Shown: positions 9,299 to 17,454 of the stretch, one piece after another
Numbering within the stretch: the first letter of the stretch is position 1
How the letters are laid out: every line of letters begins with the position of its first letter
DNA from: Vreelandella glaciei
GTDB lineage: Bacteria; Pseudomonadota; Gammaproteobacteria; Pseudomonadales; Halomonadaceae
Assembly (NCBI RefSeq): GCF_013415125.1
Contig: NZ_JACCDE010000003.1
Coordinates: forward strand, 1 to 64,000
Length of the DNA stretch: 64,000 nucleotides
Reading direction: 5' to 3'
Position numbers and translations under genes: made by a program
The notes under the pieces: model-generated
What the model was told of the DNA's origin: nothing
Databases searched by the model: none
The model's input: the letters and a program-made list of their open reading frames with translations, nothing else

Positions 9299-9383
9299 AG
9301 CGCCTCCTTGGCGAATTAAACGGCATTCGCATGGGCGAATGGTCGGAATACGCTTAGGTTACGCCTTTTGTTAAAGGTGAAAA

Positions 9384-9397
9384 TTGATACGTGTCAA
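9384..9397. promoter_or_regulatory. ANR/FNR-like binding site upstream of ttrB
   Basis: TTGATACGTGTCAA matches the FNR/ANR consensus TTGAT-N4-ATCAA at every fixed base but one. It is centred about 92 bases before the ttrB start, a position suited to activation of ttrBCA without oxygen. No other match was noticed between ttrB and the hairpin at 9526-9562. Function is inferred from the match and the target's anaerobic role. Confidence 0.65.
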
Positions 9398-9525
9398 TGG
9401 GTTAGGGTATATCTCTTAATGCTCCCTTAATGTTAAATGGCTAAGTGTTTGTTCTGTATACGGAGTTTCATTTAGCATTAAACAATTGAATGGCGACACG
9501 GGTAATTTTTAGCGCACATATATAA

Positions 9526-9562
9526 AATAGCGCTTGCGCTAATAAACATGGCAAGCGCTATT
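9526..9562 (-). terminator. Hairpin terminator after the rhodanese/DsrE/DUF2892 operon
   Basis: AATAGCGCTTGC (9526-9537) and GCAAGCGCTATT (9551-9562) form a perfect 12-base-pair stem with a 13-base loop, followed on the minus strand by TTTTATA. It lies 28 bases past the DUF2892 stop and separates that operon from ttrBCA. Confidence 0.75.
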
Positions 9563-9589
9563 TCTATGGTCTTGTTTGCTTAATAGACA

Positions 9590-9778
9590 CTATTTAGTTT
9601 TGCAGGTAGTGAAGCCTATTAATTTATAAGCTGGGCAGAAGTTAAATAGCCCGGTGGCTAGCGGCAATACGCCGATCCAGCCCCACACCCCGATAGTGCC
9701 TGTTAGGGCCAGTACGATCAGTGCAATCCCTATCAGGATGCGTAAGATTTTATCGATACCACCGACGTTGCGACTCAT
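9590..9778 (-). CDS. DUF2892 small inner-membrane protein
   Basis: 62 residues with two hydrophobic segments and the DUF2892 (YgaP-tail-like) pattern: start MSRNVGGIDKILRILIG, end FNFCPAYKLIGFTTCK with two cysteines. In other bacteria this domain is fused to rhodaneses or sits beside them; here it follows a rhodanese and a DsrE-like protein, pointing to handling or transfer of sulfane sulfur at the membrane. A GGAG ribosome site precedes the ATG. Confidence 0.8.
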   Translation of the reverse strand: MSRNVGGIDKILRILIGIALIVLALTGTIGVWGWIGVLPLATGLFNFCPAYKLIGFTTCKTK

Positions 9779-9807
9779 AATTAACTCCTTAATTTAAGTT
9801 TGAGTGC

Positions 9808-10296
9808 TCAAAAACTGTAAACAGGAATGGACGGATCGCGCATCATTTCCGCTATGTGGCCAGGTGCCGCCACACCCACGCCTTCAAGAAGGTCGTCTTC
9901 TTCGTTTTCGCTGTTGGGCAGGTAAATGGCACACACATCCACGGTGGCGCCATTATCTAAAAGCATATTAAGCATGCCTTCCGGCTTGACTTGGCCTGCC
10001 GGGTTGCTCGGTGGCGTGTTGATAGCTTCCGCACTTGTGTATCCCCCGACGGCCAAATCACCAGCAGCATCACAAAGCAGTATATGCAGGTGAGTGCCTT
10101 GCTGCTGCATGGCGTTGGATAGAATCATGGCCATGCCTTGGGTCTGCAGTGAGTCGCTAGTAAGGATAACTAAGGCCTGATCTTCAGTTCCGTTGCTGCC
10201 ATGGCTGTCAGACATTGAGAAACTAGAGAAACCGATAGCAGCAGTAGCAACTGCCAGTGTCAAGATCGTATTGCTGGTCTTATGTGTAATAGTCAT
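9808..10296 (-). CDS. Periplasmic DsrE-like protein
   Basis: About 162 residues. I chose the ATG at 10296 because a GAGGTG ribosome site precedes it and it gives a signal peptide (ITHKTSNTILTLAVATAAIG). The mature part has the DsrE/DsrF-like pattern: LVILTSDSLQTQGMAMILSN, then LHILLCDAAGDLAV with one Cys, then a second Cys in TVDVCAIYLPNS. These folds carry persulfide on cysteine. It lies between the exported rhodanese and the DUF2892 protein and probably shares their operon. Exact family not certain. Confidence 0.65.
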   Translation of the reverse strand: MTITHKTSNTILTLAVATAAIGFSSFSMSDSHGSNGTEDQALVILTSDSLQTQGMAMILSNAMQQQGTHLHILLCDAAGDLAVGGYTSAEAINTPPSNPAGQVKPEGMLNMLLDNGATVDVCAIYLPNSENEEDDLLEGVGVAAPGHIAEMMRDPSIPVYSF

Positions 10297-10366
10297 GGGG
10301 TCACCTCGTTGGTTTTGATCAGTATCTTGGCCCTGCTGCTCAAGCAGTGACCCATATATCGGACTG

Positions 10367-10957
10367 TTAATGGGCAGGGCGCCATGCCACATCAGGGTTG
10401 ATGTCATAGCTCCACGGAAGACCCGAATTGCGCCAGCCATCCTGCGCTCTTACGCCCTGGGAATTACCCTCCTTGAGCTTTTCACCCTCGAAACCGTCGG
10501 TCATGGAATAGACTTCGCTGTATCCCATCTCGGCTATCACATCGGCAGCGGGGGCACTGCGGGTGGCACCGGAGCGACACATGACAATGATTGGATCTTC
10601 TTTGTTTACGCCCAGCGCTTCTATTTTGGCTCTTACTTGCTCTTCGAAGTCAGCGTTTTTGACTACTGGCCAAGTCTTCGCTTCTTCATCGAAATTATCG
10701 CGCTCGGCTATCACCCAGGGCACATGGATATCGGTAGGCTCGGCGAAGCCAGTAAACTTGATCTCAATGGGGTCGCGTACGTCGATAAGTACAGCACGAT
10801 CGTTATCTTGCATGAGGTCATGAGCCTCAATGGCCGTGACATAGAGACCTAACGTTGTTTCCCGGTAGGCCTCGACTTCGTCTGCAATAGAGGGTGTGGC
10901 TCCTAAGGCCATCGTGATTCCGATGACGGTAGCCATTGGCATTAAAGAACTTTTCAT
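10367..10957 (-). CDS. Exported rhodanese-like sulfurtransferase
   Basis: 196 residues: signal peptide cleaved near IADEVEAY, then a single rhodanese domain with VLIDVRDPIEIKFTG and the active-site loop CRSGATRS (catalytic Cys127, six-residue loop typical of sulfur transfer). It moves sulfane sulfur to thiophilic acceptors, here probably in the periplasm. First gene of a three-gene operon with the DsrE-like and DUF2892 proteins and close to SQR and tetrathionate reductase, both of which make or use sulfane sulfur. Confidence 0.82.
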   Translation of the reverse strand: MKSSLMPMATVIGITMALGATPSIADEVEAYRETTLGLYVTAIEAHDLMQDNDRAVLIDVRDPIEIKFTGFAEPTDIHVPWVIAERDNFDEEAKTWPVVKNADFEEQVRAKIEALGVNKEDPIIVMCRSGATRSAPAADVIAEMGYSEVYSMTDGFEGEKLKEGNSQGVRAQDGWRNSGLPWSYDINPDVAWRPAH

Positions 10958-10988
10958 AACTATTTCCTCTAACGTAATAACTTAATTT

Positions 10989-11213
10989 TTATTGTTTGAG
11001 GATAGACCTCTTCTCGCTTAAAAACACGAGGCATATGGCCGCAGCTTGATCCATATCAAGCCCATATGATTTTTCGAGGTCGTGAAATGACGTAACGATG
11101 AGGGAGTCTTTTTTCTCAATGACAACGACAAGCATTGCTCCATTGTCTAGGCCCCAGAGGAAACAGTTAGCCTTGGTGGATTCAGAAGGAGAAAACTTAA
11201 AACAGGATGACAA
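10989..11213 (-). CDS. Hypothetical small protein or gene fragment
   Basis: A 74-residue frame starting at TTG reads like real protein (CFLWGLDNGAMLVVVIEKKD, then LEKSYGLDMDQAAAICLVFL) but I do not recognise it. The open frame extends only eight codons further upstream (RLKISELS) with no ATG. It may be the tail of a lost gene. It ends 31 bases before the rhodanese gene. The following 11214-11399 shows no gene or clear site. Confidence 0.35.
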   Translation of the reverse strand: MSSCFKFSPSESTKANCFLWGLDNGAMLVVVIEKKDSLIVTSFHDLEKSYGLDMDQAAAICLVFLSEKRSILKQ

Positions 11214-11399
11214 CTCGGATATCTTAAGGCGTTACTGGCGCACAGTACCCAAATCAAGCGCCGCTGTAGGCTGACTTTATGCGGCTACTGGTGACGAGGA
11301 ATAGCCAGGCTTTGGCTAATCACCTTTTTCATATGGGTATTCGTGGGTTTAGCGTTAAATTGCATCAAACGAGCGCGCCACTATCAACAAGTTTCACAA

Positions 11400-11885
11400 C
11401 TAGGTCTTATTGTTGTTAGCTAATGGTAAGGTGCCGTACTCTTTCACCGGCTGGATAGCAAAGTTACTGCGAATATCACTCACCCCGGGTAGGCGAAGCA
11501 GTGTACCCGTTAGAAACGCCTCATAAGCCGCCAAGCTAGGCACCACTACCTGCAGTAAAAAATCAGACTCCCCAGAGACTAAGTGCGCAGTAACGACTTC
11601 TGGCAGTTTGACTACTGCCTCACGGAAGGCATTAGCCTGCTCTTCATGGTGACGTTCAACCTTGATACCCACAAACACCGTTAGCTCAAGTCCGACACCT
11701 CGCCGATCAAGCTCAGCATGGTAACCACGAATAATACCGCTAGCTTCCAAGCGTCGCACTCGGCGTAAACAGGGAGATGGCGACAAGTTTACTTTCTCCG
11801 CGAGTTCCACATTCGTTAAACGGGCATCACCTTGGAGCAATGCAAGAATGCGGCGGTCGATAGCGTCTAACTGGCCAATTGGCAT
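11400..11885 (-). CDS. Lrp/AsnC-family transcription regulator
   Basis: About 161 residues from MPIGQLDAIDRRILALLQGD: an N-terminal winged helix-turn-helix (VELAEKVNLSPSPCLRRVRR) followed by the RAM/AsnC ligand domain (VSGESDFLLQVVVPSLAAYE). Lrp proteins bind amino acids and form octamers. It is divergent from a LysE exporter with 142 bases between, a common arrangement in which the Lrp protein switches on export when the amino acid accumulates. The longer frame to 11948 would run into the shared promoter, so I prefer 11885. Confidence 0.85.
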   Translation of the reverse strand: MPIGQLDAIDRRILALLQGDARLTNVELAEKVNLSPSPCLRRVRRLEASGIIRGYHAELDRRGVGLELTVFVGIKVERHHEEQANAFREAVVKLPEVVTAHLVSGESDFLLQVVVPSLAAYEAFLTGTLLRLPGVSDIRSNFAIQPVKEYGTLPLANNNKT

Positions 11886-12027
11886 GAGTAAGCATTTTCC
11901 TATTAACAATTGACACAAAATACCAATAAATATCATTTTTAAAGTCAAAATGGCAAGAAAACGCTCACCCCTTTAAAGGTACCATAGCGCTTGCGAAGAC
12001 ACTATTTGTGGTCTTAAGGAAGCAGCG

Positions 12028-12639
12028 ATGGAAATTGGTCTTTTTATTAGTGCATTAGCCATTGTTTACCTAATTCCTGGTCCCGATATGTTACTTGTGT
12101 TGCATACCAGTAGCTCTCAGGGGCGTGGTCATGGGCTAGCCACAGCGCTAGGGCTAGGCATCGCCCGAGGGCTGCATGTGGCATTAGCAGGGTTGGGTCT
12201 AGCGGCGCTATTTACCGCCGCCCCGTGGCTATTTGATGTGGTTCGTTACTTGGGCGCAGCTTACTTGGTTTGGGTAGGTGTGCAACTTATCCGTAGTCGG
12301 CATAGCGCTGATAGTAATCATCACCAAGCATCACTCAATGGCAGCTATTATCTAGCTTGGCGTCGAGGGCTTCTAACTAATTTGCTGAACCCGAAATCGC
12401 TGCTTTTTTGTTCGGTGTTACTGCCCCAATTTATACATACCCAGCAAGGCGCCGTCGCACTTCAGTTCACTTTACTGGGGTCGGTGCTAGTGGGGGTGGG
12501 GCTGCTCTATGATGTGCTATATGCTTGCCTGGGAGCGCAGATGCAACGCTGGTTTGCCAGCCAGCGCAAACGGCAAATATTTCAGCGATGGGTGTTTGGA
12601 ACGCTGCTTATTGGCTTTGCGCTGCGGTTAGCCGCTTAA
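12028..12639 (+). CDS. LysE-family amino-acid exporter
   Basis: 203 residues with six hydrophobic helices and the LysE/RhtB start motif AIVYLIPGPDMLLVLHTSSS plus NLLNPKSLLFCSVLLPQF. Exports an amino acid or related metabolite across the inner membrane. Start ATG follows AAGGAAGCAG. Probably controlled by the divergent Lrp protein; substrate unknown. The next gene converges from the other strand with 105 bases between and no obvious hairpin. Confidence 0.88.
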   Translation: MEIGLFISALAIVYLIPGPDMLLVLHTSSSQGRGHGLATALGLGIARGLHVALAGLGLAALFTAAPWLFDVVRYLGAAYLVWVGVQLIRSRHSADSNHHQASLNGSYYLAWRRGLLTNLLNPKSLLFCSVLLPQFIHTQQGAVALQFTLLGSVLVGVGLLYDVLYACLGAQMQRWFASQRKRQIFQRWVFGTLLIGFALRLAA

Positions 12640-12744
12640 AATTGCTATCCTAGTGTAATAAAGCCCCGCAAGCAGACGCAGGACTTGGCCGCCTAGAGGA
12701 ATGAGGCTGATCAGGGAGGGAGGTTAGTTATTTTAGTCATTTCC

Positions 12745-14211
12745 TTAATCGCCTGGGCCACACTCCATACAGTGCTCAGTAATGGCAGGCCCTTGTTGAA
12801 GATTTGCCTGTAAATCGCGCAACCCTGACCTTAAACCCTCTTCAAGTACCGGATGGTAAAAGGGCATAGCGAGCATCTGGCTGACGGTTAGCTTTTGCTC
12901 CAGTGCCCAGGCAAGCAAATGGGCTATGTGCTCAACCTGGGGTCCGAATAGCTCCGCGCCTAAAAACTGTCCGCTGCCGTGCTCCGCATATAGCTCGAAA
13001 TAACCTTTATTTTCCCCCATGACCAGTGCACGGCCTTGATCAGCAAAGGAAACTCCGCCTTCAGCGATGCAGCCACAGCCGCCATAACGAGTGTCTAACG
13101 TAGTGCGACTCTCACCCACAATTGCCATCTGGGGTTCGGTAAATACAATCGCCAGGGGGACGTTACGCTGACCCACTTGCACATCATCCAAATGAGCGGC
13201 ATTTCGACCTGCGATTTTGCCTTCTGTGATGGCTTCGTGCAGTAGCGGTACCGACTGATTTGCATCACCTGCGATAAAAATATGGCTGGGTGTGTTTTGT
13301 GTACTTAGGCATTGCAAAGTAAAGCGATTAAATTCAGGTACGCCGTGTTTATTCAGCTTGAGTCCGGCCTGCTCGATGGCTAGCTGATCCACGTTGGGCC
13401 GACGCCCTGTTGCGGCAAGGACATACTCGAATGTTTCGGTGAGTTTTTGCCCCCGGTCACGTTCGAAAAACGTAATGGCAACGGCGTTATCGGTCTGTTC
13501 AATCTTGTCGAGATTGGCATCAGCATCCAGATACAGCTCGCGATTGAATGTCTCGTCCGCCAGTTGCCGGAGTTTTTCAGATTGAAAAGGCCCAATCGCA
13601 CCCCCCACGCCAAACGTGCGAGTTTTCACACCTAATCGGCTAAGCGCTTGACCAAGCTCCATGCCAATAACGCCAGGGCCGATCACAGCGACTGATGCAG
13701 GCAACGTTTCCCAGTTGAACACGTCATCATTAATGATTAACCGATTGCCAGCGCCTTCCAGCAGTTTTGGCCATGTGGGCCGCGAACCCGTGGCAATGAT
13801 GATGGCCTCAGCGGTGAGCCGGGTATGCTCATCTATGACCAATGTATGTGGATCTATAAAACGCGCGTGGCCACGCAGTAGGTTGGATTCAGGAATCGTT
13901 TTCATCGATTTCATTACATTACTGACGAAGCGATCGCGCTCATGTTTGACTCTTGCCATCACAGCTTCGCCTTTGATCACTACCTGTTTGACAGTGATAC
14001 CAAACATCTCCGCTTTGCGCGCGTTGTGTGCTGCATTGGCAGCGGCGATGAGTAGCTTAGAGGGCATGCAACCCACGCGGGCGCAGGTCGTGCCATAGGT
14101 GCCCGCTTCTATCAGTACTACCTCATCGGTATGCTTGCGTGCGGCGTGCCACGCGCTAAGGCCGGCGCTACCTGCACCAATAATGGCTATCTTGGCGTGT
14201 CGCTGTTGCAT
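12745..14211 (-). CDS. Dihydrolipoamide dehydrogenase-like disulfide oxidoreductase
   Basis: About 488 residues of the FAD/NAD disulfide-reductase fold: IAIIGAGSAGLSAWHAARKH, redox pair in GTTCARVGCMPSKLL, NAD fold AVIGPGVIGMELGQALSRLG, FAD motif IFIAGDANQSVPLLHEA and active-site HPVLEEG near the end. It is not beside any 2-oxoacid dehydrogenase genes. Unusual are two extra cysteine motifs, YGGCGC in the interface domain and a C-terminal CMECGPGD. It overlaps the SulP gene by 25 bases in the sulfur operon, suggesting reduction of a sulfur-carrying disulfide or persulfide. I chose the start MQQRHAKIAI; the longer frame lies within SulP. Confidence 0.75.
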   Translation of the reverse strand: MQQRHAKIAIIGAGSAGLSAWHAARKHTDEVVLIEAGTYGTTCARVGCMPSKLLIAAANAAHNARKAEMFGITVKQVVIKGEAVMARVKHERDRFVSNVMKSMKTIPESNLLRGHARFIDPHTLVIDEHTRLTAEAIIIATGSRPTWPKLLEGAGNRLIINDDVFNWETLPASVAVIGPGVIGMELGQALSRLGVKTRTFGVGGAIGPFQSEKLRQLADETFNRELYLDADANLDKIEQTDNAVAITFFERDRGQKLTETFEYVLAATGRRPNVDQLAIEQAGLKLNKHGVPEFNRFTLQCLSTQNTPSHIFIAGDANQSVPLLHEAITEGKIAGRNAAHLDDVQVGQRNVPLAIVFTEPQMAIVGESRTTLDTRYGGCGCIAEGGVSFADQGRALVMGENKGYFELYAEHGSGQFLGAELFGPQVEHIAHLLAWALEQKLTVSQMLAMPFYHPVLEEGLRSGLRDLQANLQQGPAITEHCMECGPGD

Positions 14212-15968
14212 GACGTTGTCTCCTCTCGTTGTGTTGGCAAGAGTGGTGAGTTGGCTTCGGCGGGATGGGCCAGTGCCTGCCAAGCATCAAAAGTCGTAAA
14301 AAACACCTGTCCGGTTAGCTCGCGGCAGAAGTCAGTGTGTTGTAACCGATCCATCACTGGCCCTTTTACTTCCGCTAGGTGCAGCTTGGCGCCTGAATCG
14401 TTTAGTCGCGCGTTGATCGCCTCTAAGCTTTCGAGCGCAGACGCATCAATCACGTTAACTGCTTGGCAAGTCAGCACAATATGCTTAAGCGAGGGTGAGC
14501 GGGCGGCCAAGGCCATGACGGTGTCTTCCAAATAACGGGCATTGGCGAAGTATAGGCTTTCATCGATGCGCAGCATCGCAACGTTCTCATCGGTTTCGAC
14601 CTGATGGCGCTTGACGTTACGAAAGTGCTCGGTGCCCGGCACGCGGCCAATCACCGCGCTGTGGGGCTGGCTGGTACGGTATAGATGCAGCCCAAGCGAG
14701 AGCACTACGCCGCTTATAATGCCTAGCTCCACGCTGTGCAGCAGAGTGAGCAGTAGGGTGGCCACCATGGCCAAGCCATCGCTACGGGAGTATTGCCAAG
14801 TACGTTTCACCGCCGGTAGGTCAATTAGCGTGCCGACCGCCACAATAATGGTAGCTGCCAGGGTCGCTGTGGGTAAGAATGCCAGTAGGTCGGTTAGCAG
14901 TAGTGTGGAAAGCATAATGCCCAGCGCCGTGAATGCTCCGGCCAGCGGTGTTGCCGCGCCTGCTTCAAAGTTGACTACCGAGCGGGAAAACCCGCCAGAC
15001 ACCGGCGAACCGCCGCTGATACCAGCGCCCAGATTAGCCATGCCTAGTGCAATTAACTCTTGATTAGGATCTATACGCTGGCGGCGCTTGGCAGCCAGTG
15101 TTTGCGCCACCGATACCGATTCCACAAAGCCCACCAGGCTAATCAGCAGTGCTGCGGGTAATAAGCTAAGCCACAGCGATTGTTCCAGGTTGGGCAGTGC
15201 AAGGGCAGGTAGACCGCTGGGTACCGCACCAACTAGTGCTACCCCACGCTGCTCTAGGTTTAGCCCCCAGGCCAGCAATGTGGTGGCAATCACCGCTGAG
15301 ATCGGAGCGGCTTTCACGATGAGCCCGGCAATGCTGGCAGAAACACCGATAGCCGTCAGCCACGTATTTAACCGCTTGCGGCACACCAGCAGAAAGCTCC
15401 ACACTCCTAGTCCGATCAGCAGTGTCGTTATATTGACCTGCTGCCATTGGCTCAGTAGCGCCCCCATAAGGTCAATGATGTTATGGCCAGAGGCTTCTAC
15501 GCCGAGGATATGTCGAAGCTGGCTAATCGCAATGAGTATGCCCGAAGCCGTTATAAATCCCGAAATTACCGGATGGCTCAAGAAATTAACTAAAAAGCCT
15601 AGCCGCAGCACACCCATGGCGATCAATATCAGACCTGAAAGCGCCGCCAACACCAACGCTGCCCCAATGTATTCCGGGCTACCAGGGGAAGCAAAATTAC
15701 TCAGCGCTGAAGCGGTCATTAGTGCCGCTACGGCGACAGGCCCCACCGCTAAGCTAGCGCTGGTACCAAAAATGGCATACAGAACCAGTGGCAGCATGCT
15801 GGCATAGAGGCCCATTTCCGGCGGTAGCCCCGCCAAAAGAGCGTAGGCCAGCGCCTGCGGCACCAGCATTAGCGTCACAATTATCGCGGCTAGAGCATCC
15901 CGAGAGAGCAGCTTCCGGTTATAGCTGCGTAGCCAGCCGAACAGTGGCACCCAACGCTCAATGCTCAT
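14187..15968 (-). CDS. SulP-family anion permease with STAS domain
   Basis: 593 residues: about 10-14 membrane helices in residues 20-430 including LMLVPQALAYALLAGLPPEM and the SulP signature GMANLGAGISGGSPVSGGFS, then a cytoplasmic STAS domain (about 455-560, with VIDASALESLEAIN). SulP proteins move sulfate, bicarbonate or related anions. The position between a persulfide dioxygenase/DUF442 pair and a disulfide reductase suggests sulfate, sulfite or thiosulfate, but the substrate is not proven by sequence. Confidence 0.85.
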   Translation of the reverse strand: MSIERWVPLFGWLRSYNRKLLSRDALAAIIVTLMLVPQALAYALLAGLPPEMGLYASMLPLVLYAIFGTSASLAVGPVAVAALMTASALSNFASPGSPEYIGAALVLAALSGLILIAMGVLRLGFLVNFLSHPVISGFITASGILIAISQLRHILGVEASGHNIIDLMGALLSQWQQVNITTLLIGLGVWSFLLVCRKRLNTWLTAIGVSASIAGLIVKAAPISAVIATTLLAWGLNLEQRGVALVGAVPSGLPALALPNLEQSLWLSLLPAALLISLVGFVESVSVAQTLAAKRRQRIDPNQELIALGMANLGAGISGGSPVSGGFSRSVVNFEAGAATPLAGAFTALGIMLSTLLLTDLLAFLPTATLAATIIVAVGTLIDLPAVKRTWQYSRSDGLAMVATLLLTLLHSVELGIISGVVLSLGLHLYRTSQPHSAVIGRVPGTEHFRNVKRHQVETDENVAMLRIDESLYFANARYLEDTVMALAARSPSLKHIVLTCQAVNVIDASALESLEAINARLNDSGAKLHLAEVKGPVMDRLQHTDFCRELTGQVFFTTFDAWQALAHPAEANSPLLPTQREETTSCNSDTPR

Positions 15969-16021
15969 GTGACGTACTCGCCTGCTGATATAGTGTCATC
16001 ACGACTAATGTCGTCGCACGG

Positions 16022-16456
16022 TTAGGTTGGTTGATCTTCGAGCCCTCGCCGATGCTCTTCCAAATCGAAGCCTGCTGCTTTTGCAGCGGTAAATAGTTCA
16101 GCCAGATCGCACTGCTCCGCTTGACGCTTAGCGTAGGCCCATAGATGGGTAGCCCGCTTACCGGTGCGGCAGAAAGCCAAAATAGGCCGGGGAAGTTGCT
16201 TTAGCGCCTCAGCAAAGGCGGCAATATCCGCTTGGCTGTAGTCACCGGGAGTAACCGGAATGTGCGCCCACTGAAGGCCAATCTCTGTGGCTTTTCGACG
16301 GTAGGCCTCTTCACCCGGAAACTCAGCGCTTTCTCCAGGCTTGCAGTTACAAATAACCGTCTTGAAGCCTTTTGCTTTTACTTGCTCAAGCTCTTCTACC
16401 GTGAGCGCCGAGGTAATCTCGACATCGGTTTCTAAAGGCTGCGTTTGCATGGCCAT
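16022..16456 (-). CDS. DUF442/TIGR01244 phosphatase-fold protein (Blh-like)
   Basis: 144 residues with a cysteine-phosphatase-like P-loop CRTGKRATHLWAY (about 117-129) and ICNCKPGESAEFPGEE. This is the domain fused to the metallo-hydrolase in Blh (beta-lactamase hydrolase-like) proteins of sulfide-detoxifying bigR operons; here the two halves are separate adjacent genes. The rhodanese-like Cys probably accepts sulfur. 39 bases separate it from the dioxygenase gene, same operon. Confidence 0.82.
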   Translation of the reverse strand: MAMQTQPLETDVEITSALTVEELEQVKAKGFKTVICNCKPGESAEFPGEEAYRRKATEIGLQWAHIPVTPGDYSQADIAAFAEALKQLPRPILAFCRTGKRATHLWAYAKRQAEQCDLAELFTAAKAAGFDLEEHRRGLEDQPT

Positions 16457-16495
16457 GCTCCTTCTATCGTAGAGGTTCTGAAAGTTAGTGGTTTA

Positions 16496-17404
16496 TTAAT
16501 CCCAAGCGGCGCCTTCCAGGGCATCCAGCGGAATTTTTAAGTAGCGCTTACCATTAGCTTCCGGCTCCGGCAGTCTTCCACCACGCGTGTTGACCTGTAG
16601 AGCGTGCAAAATCAGTTTGGGCATGGGCAATTCACTATCGCGCTTGTGGCGTAGAGAGATGTAATCCGTTTCACTCATGTTGACTAAATGCGGGTTATGT
16701 TCAAGCTGCTCAGCGACCGTACTTTCCCACTGGGGCTCGCGGTCATCGGGCATATAGTCGTGGCCGGTAAACAGCCGTGTGTTAGCGGGCAGCGATAGAA
16801 TCTGCTGAATGGAGTGCCACAATACCTTGGCATCCCCACCGGGGAAATCTGCCCGTGCGGTACCAAAGTCTGGCTGGAATAGAGTGTCGTGCACGAAGGC
16901 CGTATCGCCAATCACATAGGTAATCGAGGCCAGCGTATGGCCGGGCGAGTACAGTACGCGAGCATTCAGTTCACCGATGTTAAAGGTGGCGCCTTCACTA
17001 AACAGTGTGTCCCACTGGCGGCCATCGGTAGGCATTTCTGGCCAGTGATAGATCTCCTTCCACAGCGTCTGCACTTTGGTGACATGCTGCCCAATAGCCG
17101 TGGGAGCACCTGTCTTTTCTTTTAAATAGTGTGCCGCAGAGAAGTGGTCGGCGTGGGGGTGGGTATCGAGAATCCACACTACCGACAGTCCCTCTTTTTC
17201 GATATAGGCTAGCAGTTCATCGGCGCAATGGGTCGCGGTCGCGCCGGACTTTTCGTCAAAATCCAATACGGGGTCGATAATCGCACACTGCTTGGTGGCG
17301 GGGTCGCTCACCACGTACTGGATGCTAAAGGTACGTGGGTCAAAAAAGCCGGCGACATCGGGCGTGCCTGTTCCGGTGTGCTTTGAAAGCTTAAAAGTAT
17401 TCAT
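16496..17404 (-). CDS. ETHE1-like persulfide dioxygenase (MBL fold)
   Basis: About 302 residues. The metallo-beta-lactamase metal motif THPHADHFSAAHYL, then YSPGHTLASITY and FTGHDYMPD give the ligands; this pattern matches ETHE1/Blh persulfide dioxygenases, which use iron to oxidise glutathione persulfide to sulfite. The ATG at 17404 follows a perfect AGGAGG, so the upstream extension is dropped. Sits between a peroxiredoxin and the DUF442 protein, consistent with sulfide detoxification downstream of SQR. Confidence 0.85.
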   Translation of the reverse strand: MNTFKLSKHTGTGTPDVAGFFDPRTFSIQYVVSDPATKQCAIIDPVLDFDEKSGATATHCADELLAYIEKEGLSVVWILDTHPHADHFSAAHYLKEKTGAPTAIGQHVTKVQTLWKEIYHWPEMPTDGRQWDTLFSEGATFNIGELNARVLYSPGHTLASITYVIGDTAFVHDTLFQPDFGTARADFPGGDAKVLWHSIQQILSLPANTRLFTGHDYMPDDREPQWESTVAEQLEHNPHLVNMSETDYISLRHKRDSELPMPKLILHALQVNTRGGRLPEPEANGKRYLKIPLDALEGAAWD

Positions 17405-17454
17405 ACGTAGTCCTCCTAAGATGTGAGGTATATCAGGATAAGGAGCTTCCAGCA

